The notes beneath the pieces were generated by a model, which worked only from the letters and a program-made list of their open reading frames with translations, was not told the DNA's origin and did no database searches. This document shows positions 1 through 9,382 of a stretch of 64,000 nucleotides of DNA, piece after piece. This stretch comes from Bretschneidera sinensis (taxonomy: Eukaryota > Streptophyta > Magnoliopsida > Brassicales > Akaniaceae), in assembly GCA_023935145.1 (NCBI GenBank), contig CM043697.1, positions 57,736,501 through 57,800,500 of the forward strand, in the 5' to 3' direction. Both the position numbers and the translations under genes were made by a program. The stretch's first letter is position 1. The number at the start of each line of letters is the position of its first letter.

Positions 1-530
1 TCTTCATTAATTTTGGCTTTCTAATTCTTATTATTTTATAAAGAATACGTGCGTTAATTTTGACATAGTGAGCTTTATTAGCTAACGAAATCAATCACAA
101 AATGCTCAAATTAAATTATTAAAAATGCGGGAACCTAAGTTCGTACGATCTTTGAATTATAAATATGGTAAACAAATCATGGTCCCCTATTTTCCATGTG
201 TTTGGAGCATTTTTGGGCTGCTTGATGCAGGCTCAAACGTAACGTAAATGGGACACCTAATGGGAGGACAAGACGAATAAAGGCACAAGCCCAGAAGTAG
301 TGTTAATCACTTGGGTGACACTGGAAATTCTTTTAGCTATAATATAATGTCCACGAAATCTTCTGACATAATGGCCAGTTAGTAATAGTAAAAAAAATCC
401 CATACCAACTAATGATTTTTTTATTATAGTACCAACTAATGATCTTTTTAACTTAAATAATAATAATTGATAAATCAATGAAAAGTTTTTCATAAAATTC
501 GAGAACATGTATTCATATTGAATCACGGGT
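1..530. other. AT-rich intergenic DNA, no gene seen
   Basis: I see no coding pattern, RNA gene or element boundary. The open frame at 257-526 on the minus strand resembles no family I know and lies in simple AT-rich sequence. Confidence 0.5.
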
Positions 531-1364
531 CGCTTGGGTTACAGGTCAGTTTGGATCGAGTTCGAGTTATTTTACTCTCAGGTCGAATCAAATTCGAATC
601 ATTTCGTGCTCGAGTCGTATTGGGTTTCAGGTCAACAAGATAGATGTTTAAATTTATTTAAAAATATGTTATTTGCATATAATACGACTAAATGAGTTAC
701 ATGTCCAAATCCGTGAAAATTAATTAATGATAAATCGATATTGAATTTTTTAAATAATATATTTAATTTGTGAATGCAATATGGAATGTTATAGCCCTCA
801 ATCCCAAATCCAGTCTTAAATAATCTCAGAAAACTTGTCCACGAAGTTATTCTTACTAGTAACGTCTTATACCAGATTTTGGAGATTAAATTTTATATAA
901 TAAATTCATTTCATTATATTTTTTCAGGATAATTAAAGACAAAATTTTATTGTGAAGCAAAGAACAATGCAAAATTTATTAGTCTCCTCGATTTTTGATT
1001 TGAAGCTAATGAGATTACTCATATTAATAGAATGTTGAACCATGCACATCAACATATGTAAATCAATAATTAATTAATTATGATATAATTTATTTTATTT
1101 GACAAATAGTCAATTAATTATTACTCCACTTTTTAAAATAATTTTTTTTATAAACAAATTCTATTTTCAAGTCATTTCGGATTTGGGCCTTTTCGGGTTT
1201 TTAGGTCATTTCGGGTCATTCAAGTTCAGGTCGGTTTGGGGTGAGTTTGAGTTGTTTTGAATCTGGGTCATTTCAGGTTTCGGGTCACTTGGGTTAGGGT
1301 TGGGTTCGAGTCATATTATTTTGATGCATTTTCAGGTTGGGTAGAATTTTACCACCTCTAATTT
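531..1364. repeat. Degenerate GGGTC/TCGGGT-rich repeat, probable decayed DNA transposon
   Basis: Both ends of this stretch (about 531-640 and 1170-1360) are built from degenerate copies of GGGTCRCTTGGGTT and GTTCGAGTCAT in the same orientation, around an AT-rich middle. The right side ends in ACCACCTCTA, which resembles the reversed tip of plant hAT-like miniature elements. No matching left tip or target duplication was found. Similar GGGTC-rich tracts occur at 24284-24430, 25625-25790 and 60430-60880. Confidence 0.4.
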
Positions 1365-2199
1365 TCACAATAATAGGGTGATTGGTACCCACACCATCCA
1401 CTTGTGATGGGTTTTATGGTGACTCAAGCATTTCCTTGCTAAATATATATTTTTGATAAAACAGTACATTTGATAGTAAAAAATATCTCGCATTTGGTGG
1501 AAGAATAATACGTTTGGTGGTATAAAAGAATACTAATGAATGTATTGTTTCACCACTAAATGTAAGTTTTTTTTATCGCCAAAAGTTTTGTTTTACCAAC
1601 AAATATTATAGCGAGATTCCATACCTCATTTTTTTATTGAGTCATCATCATATGCACCTTAACTTTTAAAGCATCAAATTTATTTTAGTTTTTATAAACC
1701 AAGGTGGGATGTATGGATCGAAGAATCGGGTGTTGAGACTTTTGATCATCTTGCTTAAAGCAACTTAGTATGAGATTTTTTAAACCAAAAAGTTCCCTCC
1801 ATTCCAAAAAATTCAATGAAATGTCGTATAAGTTCACCTTCCAACCTCCGTAAGAAAATGAAGTTCAAGAGACATTTTCGTTTGTGCATATGCAATAGGA
1901 AAACTTAGTTAGTTGGTTAGTTCTAGTAATATGCATGGAATGCTATTTATAGGGTTTTAAGTACTTGAAATGGAATATAAATTTTGATATATGTTATAAA
2001 GGGTATCCAATTGTTTTAGAATGGTTCAATAACGCCAGTTAGATAACAGACAAAGAAGATTGTGCTAAGAAATAAACCAGTATATATAATTAATTCTACT
2101 ACGGCAACATAGTTTATAGCAGTTGTTGCAGGGAGCAAAGAGAGGCAGAATGGCTAAGGAGTTTATTGTTGAAAATTTCATTTTGGTCAAAATCTAAAA
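1365..2199. other. AT-rich intergenic DNA, nothing recognised
   Basis: No open frame with family resemblance and no repeat boundary was found. It leads into a decayed copia 3' end. Confidence 0.45.
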
Positions 2200-2204
2200 C
2201 TCTA

Positions 2205-2440
2205 ATATTTATGAATGTGGTAGTCAATCTACATGATCTCGGGCATATAACAATGCCTATAATAGAAAATCAAGACACATTGGTCGAAGACATAGCTATG
2301 TAAGACAACTGATTATCGATTAGGTGATTACCATTAAGTTTTGTAAAATTCATAAACAATCTGACAGATCCTTTAACAAAGGGACTTCCAAGGAAAATGA
2401 TAATTAAGACTTCACAAGAGATGGGTCTCAAACCCACGTC
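2205..2440 (+). pseudogene. Ty1/copia RNase H C-terminal remnant
   Basis: Conceptual translation around 2255-2320 gives KSRHIGRRHSYVRQLI, matching the K-S-R/K-H-I-x-x-R-x-x-x-(I/V)-R pattern near the end of plant copia polyproteins. The following bases resemble the usual 'DPLTKGL' tail around 2365-2395. Stops and frame changes interrupt it. It lies some 400 bp upstream of a purine tract and an LTR-like start, as expected for a copia 3' end. The rest of the copia coding region is absent to the left. Confidence 0.7.
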
Positions 2441-2810
2441 TAAAGATCACCAATAATAAAAATCTCAACTCAGTTCATGCTAAACACAAGTCTTAAGTTT
2501 AATAAATAAGTTAAAAGTATATTATTTAGTGTGGTTGCAAGCACTGTGAAATGTAGCTATCCCAAGGAAAAATGTTTCGTAATGAAGGATGAGCATTCTG
2601 CTCTTAACAAACTTATAAAATAATTTTTCTTTGGAGTGCTATAATTACGATATATTCTTGATGTAGCCTATCTAATGAGTGTGAAGTGAAACCACTTCTA
2701 TCTAGTTCAAGGGTTTGGTCATAGAACACTCATGAAAGTAAAATACAAATTACATGACCATAGTGTATAAACAAATTTTTTTTTCTACTAGACTCTTGTA
2801 TGAGGAGAAG

Positions 2811-3159
2811 TATTGTGTGGGAGATGTTATCGATTAGTCAATAAGGATATGTGGTTCAAAGTTTATCTACTACACACTTATGATTAATTTTGTTGTATTA
2901 TTACTAAGTAAAAATTCAAGTCCAAGAGACATTTTTATTTATGCATATCCTTCACTAAATAATCAAAGATATGGTTGTTTGTCAAAATATTTTGAAAATG
3001 ATTGGGATTATTGGAAATTTTCACAATATTAAATGGTTTTGGGATGTAGATTTTTTATTGTTTCCAAGAATATGAAACGGTTGTTATGGCAACCTTATCT
3101 CACATTTAAAAGTGTAGACAATGGAAGAGTGTATATAAAGAAAGACACTTAATAAGAGT
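2811..3159 (+). mobile_element. Copia polypurine tract and start of 3' LTR
   Basis: GTGTGGGAGA just before 2825 is a typical copia polypurine tract, followed immediately by TGTTATCG as an LTR-like start. A TATA-like GTATATAAAG lies at 3131-3140, which would place transcription start near 3160. The LTR end could not be defined because the sequence from 3160 onward belongs to a local duplication. Confidence 0.55.
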
Positions 3160-3795
3160 ATACTTATATGTGTGTGTACACCATTAGTGGTGTGTACCGC
3201 AAGCGTTTGGGCTATTGGACACTTATGGAGAATTTGATGGCGGACGTGCACTTAGCGCTTTGCACTCTTGCTGCGAGCTAGAGCAGATCAGAGACATCTA
3301 TTTTTATTTAATGAAATCAAATTAATTGTACGGTTCAGACTGAATTTGATAAGGACCATGATCCAAGGGTTGAGATTAAATAAATTAAAATAGCAGTTAA
3401 AATGACAATTGCAACTACTCGATGGCTAAAATTTATTCAGCATTTAACTTTAAACTCAAATTCAAATATGATGTTACTTTTTGAAAGGCATGATTGGGTA
3501 TACATAAACCAAAGTAATAACCAATTAAAAGTTACAAAAATTTTCCCCTTCTTCTCTCTTCTTCTTGTGCACATCTTCTACAAAATTATCTGTTTGCAAC
3601 AAATAAATTTTGCAGTCCTACTTGAAACCAATAAAATAGTCTATGGGTTGTTGAGTGCTGGGTAGATACCGAATGATAAGTTCTTTGTTGTATCTTAGAA
3701 AATATTTACGTAGTGAAAGTAAATATAAAATTAAGTAACTTAGTCACAAGTCAAAACCAGCTTATACATCAAATTATTCTAACAATATGTGTATG

Positions 3796-3848
<53 letters not shown>

Positions 3849-4482
3849 AAAAAAAAGAATAAAAAAAGATTGATATCCAATTCTAAGGCTCTCTCAAAAC
3901 TAAGAATAATGGTCCTCTTGAACTGGAGAGAGACCTTTGAAAGATGAAAATTCAATAGTGTTATAGTCATCCTAAAATTATAAAAATCTCAAATGGTGTT
4001 ATCGCTTTAGATCATGGTAAGAATTTTCTTATTACTTTTGTCTCAGCTTTGTTCAATGAGAAAATATATTTATTTTAATTGTGTATCACAAAAGAGTCTT
4101 GTTCTCACGGACTCAGTCACAGAATCAAAATTTTTTACTAATAATTACAGAAAATTACAGTAGTAATTAAATATTTAAATGTTTTACTTTTATTTAGTTA
4201 CTATAACAATTCTCTATAATTATCAATAAAATTCTCTGATTTCATGATAGTTAGCACTTTTTGTCGGATAAAATTCATCGCAAAAAATCTTGTAATTTGA
4301 CTCAGAGCTACCAAACTGCAGTCTTTCTACAACAAAATATTTTTTTAAAGTCAATGGGAAATTCATTAAATCCATCCCAATTTTTACGCTATTTGTAGGC
4401 TAGGCCATTTGATTAAAATAATAACACGAAGGTCCTATATTCTTTCTAAAAAAAATAAGAAAACTTGAAAGTCTTATATGTC
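3160..4482. repeat. Copy A of a ~1.4 kb local tandem duplication, left part
   Basis: From ATACTTATATGTGTG at 3160 the sequence is repeated from 15854 onward, with roughly 4% substitutions by eye in the first 330 bp. Copy A is cut at 4482 by the Tat-like retrotransposon and resumes at 15440. It contains a (TA)n microsatellite at about 3798-3842. It may be the transcribed part of the copia LTR that starts near 2825. No intact coding region is seen in it. Confidence 0.75.
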
Positions 4483-5080
4483 TGTTGATGCCAAAAATGA
4501 GTGTTGCTGAGCTGGATGTTTAGCCTGTAGAAGTACCTGCACAGAGAAAGGGAGATTAGCTATTGGGGTCGACGGAGGGGATGCCTCCGAGGATGCTCCG
4601 ATGCTTAAGTTAGCAAAAGCTCAAGGTTGTATGTGTTTAAAGCTGAAAAGCTCAGTCCTCCCTTTTGGACCGCTTACCAAGTCCTTTTATAGAGTTTCGG
4701 AGGTGGTTATATTCGGAGGCGGTAGTGGGCCGGGGCGGCTGCGACAGGATACCCCAACTGGGTTGGGTAATGATGCCTATGAGGCCCAGCTAGGAAGCTG
4801 AGAACCGTTCAGTAGGGCTTCTGCCTTGTTGGCTTACTCCAGAGCCGTCTATGCGTAAGACGGTGTTGAGACTTGACGTCCCAACTTGGTTGGGTAATGA
4901 TGGTTCGAGAGGGCGGTGGTGACGTGGAGGCCCAGCTGGGGCCAAGATGCCCCTGAGGGCGGTCATGACCTGGAGATCCAACTGTCTGGGCCTGAATTGT
5001 CCGCGTGTCTCTTTGAACTCTGGGATCACGATGATCCACGTGTCCTCCTCCTATTGGAGAGTCATATTTTGGTAGTATCA
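4483..5080 (-). repeat. 3' LTR of the Tat-like element
   Basis: This 598-bp repeat begins TGTTGATGCC and ends GGTAGTATCA on the plus strand and is nearly identical to 14842-15439. Read in element orientation it carries TATAAAAG (complement of 4684-4691), the likely LTR core promoter. GC content is clearly higher than in the surrounding host DNA. Confidence 0.95.
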
Positions 5081-5100
5081 GAGGCCCCCCACTTCCTTAA
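5081..5100 (-). promoter_or_regulatory. Polypurine tract of the Tat-like element
   Basis: Directly inside the 3' LTR the minus strand reads GGAAGTGGGGGGCCTC, a purine-rich run that would prime plus-strand DNA synthesis during reverse transcription. Confidence 0.8.
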
Positions 5101-5229
5101 GTGCGGCACTGTGGTTAAGGAAGTAGCAGAACTAGGTTGGCGTTAGATCCTCTACGGAGGCGTGAAGTCTGGTCAACATTTGCCCCAAGGCAAGAGAGAA
5201 TAGACCGAGGGCTTGTGGAGTGACTCCTC

Positions 5230-6640
5230 CTTTCGGCCAAGAACACCAGGGGTCCAAGGACAAGTGGGGCAAACCATCTTTAGAAAATAAGGGGCCGAGG
5301 ACCAGTGGAGCAATCCATCTCCTCGGACCTTGAAGAGAATGGGCCGAGGACCAGTGGAGCAATCCATCTCCTCGGACCTTGAAGAGAATGGGCCGAGGAC
5401 CAGTGGAGCAATCCATCTCCTCGGCCAAGAAGACCATGGGTCCGAGGACTAGTGAAGCAATCCATCTCCTCGGACCTTGAAGAGAATGGGCCGAGGACCA
5501 GAGGAGCAATCCATCTCCTCGGCCAAGAATACCATGGGTCCGAGGACTAGTGGAAATATCCATCTCCTCGGACCTTGAAGAGAGTGGGCCGAGGACCAGT
5601 GGAGCAATCCATCTCCTCGGCCAAGAATACCATGGGTCTAAGGACTAGTGGAGCTATCCATCTCCTCGGACCTTGAAGAGAGTGGGCCGAGGACCAGTGG
5701 AGCAATCCATCTCCTCGGCCAAGAAGACCATGGGTCCGAGGACTAGTGGAGCAATCCATCTCCTCGGACCTTGAAGAGAATGGGCAGAGGACCAGTGGAG
5801 CAATCCATCTCCTCGGCCAAGAAGACCATGGGTCCGAGGACTAGTGGAGCAATCCATCTCCTCGAACCTTGAAGAGAGCGGGCCGAGGACCAGTGGAGCA
5901 ATCCATCTCCTCGGCCAAGAATACCATGGGTCCGAGGACTAGTGGAAATATCCATCTCCTCGGACCTTGAAGAGAGTGGGCCGAGGACCAGTGGAGCAAT
6001 CCATCTCCTCGGCCAAGAATACCATGGGTCCGAGGACTAGTGGAGCTATCCATCTCCTCGGACCTTGAAGAGAGTGGGCCGAGGACCAGTGGAGCAATCC
6101 ATCTCCTCGGCCAAGAAGACCATGGGTCCGAGGACTAGTGGAGCAATCCATCTCCTCGGCCAAGAAGACCGTGGGTCCGAGGACCAGTGGAGCAATCCAT
6201 CTCCTCGGACCTTGAAGAGAGTGGGCCGAGGACCAGTGGAGCAATCCATCTCCTCGGCCAGGAAGACCGTGGGTCCGAGGACCAGTGGAGCAATCCATCT
6301 CCTTGGACCTTGAAGAGAGTGGGCCGAGGACCAGTGGAGCAATCCATCTCCTCGGACCTTGAAGAGAGTGGGCCGAGGACCAGTGGAGCAATCCATCTCC
6401 TCGGACCTTGAAGAGAGTGGGCCGAGGACCAGTGGAGCAATCCATCTCCTCGGCCAAGAAGACCATGGGTCCGAGGACTAGTGGAGCAATCCATCTCCTC
6501 GGACCTTGAAGAGAGTGGGCCGAGGACCAGCGGAGCAATCCATCTCATCGGCCCTTGAAGAGAGTGGGCCGAGGACCAGTGGAGCAATCCATCTCCTCGG
6601 CCAGGAAGACCGTGGGTCCGAGGACACGTGGAACTACGGG
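5230..6640. repeat. 49-bp tandem array with two alternating spacer types
   Basis: About 28 units of 49 bp lie between the 3' LTR and the antisense gene promoter. Each unit has a 31-bp core beginning CGAGGACYAGTGG and ending CCATCTCCTCGG, and an 18-bp spacer of one of two kinds: ACCTTGAAGAGAGTGGGC (type 1) or CCAAGAAGACCATGGGTC (type 2). Between about 5430 and 6120 the spacers alternate 1-2-1-2, giving a 98-bp higher-order period. CCGAGGA at the core start can pair with TCCTCGG at its end, so each unit can form a hairpin. Outer units are more degenerate. Open frames across the array on both strands are by-products of the repeat and are not listed as genes. Confidence 0.95.
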
Positions 6641-7120
6641 AAAGTTTCTCGTGTCTAGGACGGCGGCTGTGGAGACACGTGGTCTCACCTGGGCGGATGC
6701 CGCGTCATGTTACCTTGGAAATTTAAACAGCCGTTTTTAGGGAAAGCGGCGGCCACCTCGAGGGACGTAACGTCCCCTGGGAAAGTGTGTTGGTCGTTTG
6801 GGAGTTCTAAATTGTCCCCTAGATTCCTGCAACTACATTAAATGCTCCTCGTTGGCCGTGACACTTCCCCTATATAAGGGGCTTTGGTTTCTTCTTCTTC
6901 CACACACATTCCATAATCTCCTTCTATTTTCAGAGAGTAGCTTTCCTGAGAGCCCTCGGCCTCGTCCAAAGAAGCTTGTGAGTCCTCGTCCTTGTCCCTT
7001 CAGTGAGAAGTTTGGTGCGATCGTTGCATTCGCGAGACCTTGGGAGGAAAGCTCTAGGAGGAATTCAAGTCCGAATCCTTCGGACGTTGGTGAGTTCGTG
7101 TTTTCTTTAATTTTCATATC
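6641..7120 (+). promoter_or_regulatory. Promoter and 5' leader of the antisense gene
   Basis: CTATATAAGGGGC with TATATAAGGG at 6871-6880 is a strong plant TATA box. It is about 240 bp upstream of the ATG at 7121 and followed by a CT-rich leader. It points opposite to the retrotransposon's own LTR promoter. The 49-bp array ends about 230 bp upstream of the TATA box. A start near 6905 is inferred from spacing only. Confidence 0.7.
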
Positions 7121-9180
7121 ATGTCTTCTTCGTTTGATACATACCGCGATAGGCCTAGTAGTAGTAATGGTAGGAGTAGCGTAGATGGTACGAGTGGTAG
7201 CAGCTCCGAAGAAGTAGAGATGTCCTCGTCTTCTTCTGGAGGGAATGCCCCCGTAACGGGTACGCCGGGGGCAGGCCCCATGGCGCTAGTGCCCTACGTC
7301 CCTTTGGAGGTGGAGAGAGAATATCAGGACGGGTCCTCGTCTGGTGAGGACACACTTAGGGCGTTGACCGACATTAGGGAGACCTCGGCTGGAGAGGAGA
7401 GAGAGGAATGGAACTATACAGCCAACGAGATCCCTAGCCAACTGAGGGAGGAGGATTTGGAAGTGATAAGGAAGACGTACCGCATTCCGGGCGAGTATGA
7501 GCTTCGGCTGGCCAGGGTGGGGGAGAGGGCCTGTGATGTCCTCCCTGACCGGGCCTCGTTCGAGCTTTGCGTGTACGAGCATCACATGCAGGCCGGGCTC
7601 CGGTTTCCCCTTCACCCCTACTTTTGTACAATCCTTAGGTACTTTGATATAGCGCTGTGTCAGCTGGTACCGAATTTGGTACGACTGATCATGGCCTTTA
7701 TCTGCGTTTGCTTAGAAGTGGGCCGACTAATGATGATGGATATTTTCAAGGCCCACTTCTTGATCAGCCGGCATGGTCACACAGGGTGGGTGGTCTTTAG
7801 TACTCGGCCGAAGAGGAGGTTGCTGAAGAAGACCCCTTCATCTATCAAAAGGTGGAAGAAGAATTTCTTTTTCATCCGATCTGCCGAGGACTTTGGCTTG
7901 CCTCGTGCATGGAGTATGGACCGCATCGGGAAATGCAAAAAGGCGGGCCTTCTTTCGTATAAGCAAGAGACGGTGAACGCCATGGTGGCCTCGCCTTTGG
8001 ACGTCGGGGTCTTATACGACAATGAAGAACTGGCCCGACGAGGTCTTTGTTCTTTGTGCCCCGAGCCTTCGCTTGAGAGCGGTAAAGGCTTTGGTTTACC
8101 CTCTACTTTCTTTATTCTTATTTTGCATCGTTATCCTTCGATTTGCACTTACGCTATTTCCTTCTTTCATTTGCTTCTTTTGTTTGCTTGTGTTTTGATC
8201 AGAGATGGAAGCGGTTGCCCGTGCCCGAGAGCATGCCAAGATGTTGGCATTGGAGCAGAGGAGGTCGACTCGGTCCGGGAAACAAACAGGCTCGACTTCG
8301 CGGCCTAAGAAGAGGGCCCGAGCCCCATCTCCAGCTCCGATCGACTTGGGGACTCCTCCACGGCCGTCGACCCAGTCAGAGACACCTCCGGTAAGCAGTG
8401 CCCCTATCCCCGGCCCTAGTCAGGGGCCAGCTTCGGAGGCCTCGATCTTCATGCCCAACTGGGCCATCCGGACAGATGACTCTGTCTTCGCATTTCCTCG
8501 GGTGGCGAGGGAACATCTGTTTAAGGGCACCCCCCCTCGTGACATTGCCGAGTTGGGTCGAAAGACCACGGACTCTCTCTGTACGGCGACCGAGGCTTTG
8601 GCTTCTCAGGTTAGATTCCGTTTTTGCTTTGTTATATATTGTTTTCGCCGAATAGTGTTTCACGCATGGCTTCCGGTATCAGATGGGCGTTCTGGTGGGC
8701 GCGGCCACACGTCGATGCATGGAGACAGCGGAGCTTCTTGGCCGTACCCAGCGCCAGTTGGAGGAGAGGACAGAGGCTGTTTGCCAGCTGCAGGCTTCCT
8801 TGGAGTCTCCTATCCTGGCTAAAGCCGAAGCCGAAGCCACTGCTCGGGCCACTATCGAGGAGGTCGAGGCCCGTCTTAGAGCCGCAGCTGAGGAGGCTGA
8901 GGCCCACACTAGGGCGGCCGTGGAGGAAGCCTTGGCTTCTTTCCAGAGTTCGGAAGCCTATCGCTTGGCCTTCGTTTTCGAGGGTGGCCAGCAGTACCTT
9001 ACGGGGTTCATGGAGGCCAAGGGGAAGGCTGAGAGCATGTACCCGGAGCTCGATTTCTCCGCATTGGACCTGCTGGGGCTCGAGGATGAGGAGCCGCTAG
9101 CTTCGGATGATGAGCCCGCTGATGGGCAGGATCGTGGCGGGCGATCGGGCACGGGGTCTCCTGACCTTGGAGATCAGTAG
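7121..9180 (+). CDS. Antisense extra gene of the Tat-like element, three exons, function unknown
   Basis: The gene lies opposite to gag-pol and reads open as three exons: 7121-8081, 8203-8609 and 8683-9180, with GT...AG introns at 8082-8202 (phase 1) and 8610-8682 (phase 0). The joined product is about 621 residues. Residues 1-110 are Ser- and acid-rich. Residues about 112-300 match the pattern of 'putative plant transposon protein' sequences that I recognise from Tat-lineage antisense ORFs, including QAGLRFPLHPYF and SSIKRWKKNFFFI. Exon 2 has a basic RPKKRARAPSP patch (possible nuclear signal). Exon 3 is Ala/Glu/Arg-rich, likely coiled coil, with an acidic tail. Its stop is 202 bp from the end of pol, tail to tail. 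Splicing is inferred from frame continuity. The biochemical function is unknown, and I see no enzyme motif. Confidence 0.75.
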
Positions 9181-9382
9181 AGCTTAGGTCGAGGGCACTC
9201 TGTCGTAGTCCCCCCCTTTTTGTTGTTTTGTTGTTTTGGCCCAGCCGTTCTTGTGTTGTCTTTTGGGGCTGTTGGTGCACCTTTTTGCCTTGGTTTGGGT
9301 ATTTGGTTTAGTTAACAGGACAAATGTAAGTAAAGTCTTTAATATATATAAAACAAGACTGTTTACATGCGCGCAATGCTAT

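Noticed and set aside
3779..3970. Open frame rich in Ile-Tyr
   Set aside because: It is the translation of a (TA)n microsatellite.
5132..6587. Several open frames of 60-200 residues across the array on both strands
   Set aside because: They are translations of the 49-bp unit in shifting frames and have no start context or family resemblance.
5230..6640. Regular repeats with spacers resembling a CRISPR array
   Set aside because: Spacers are only two recurring sequences rather than unique ones, the context is a plant retrotransposon, and there are no cas genes. It is a tandem satellite-like array.
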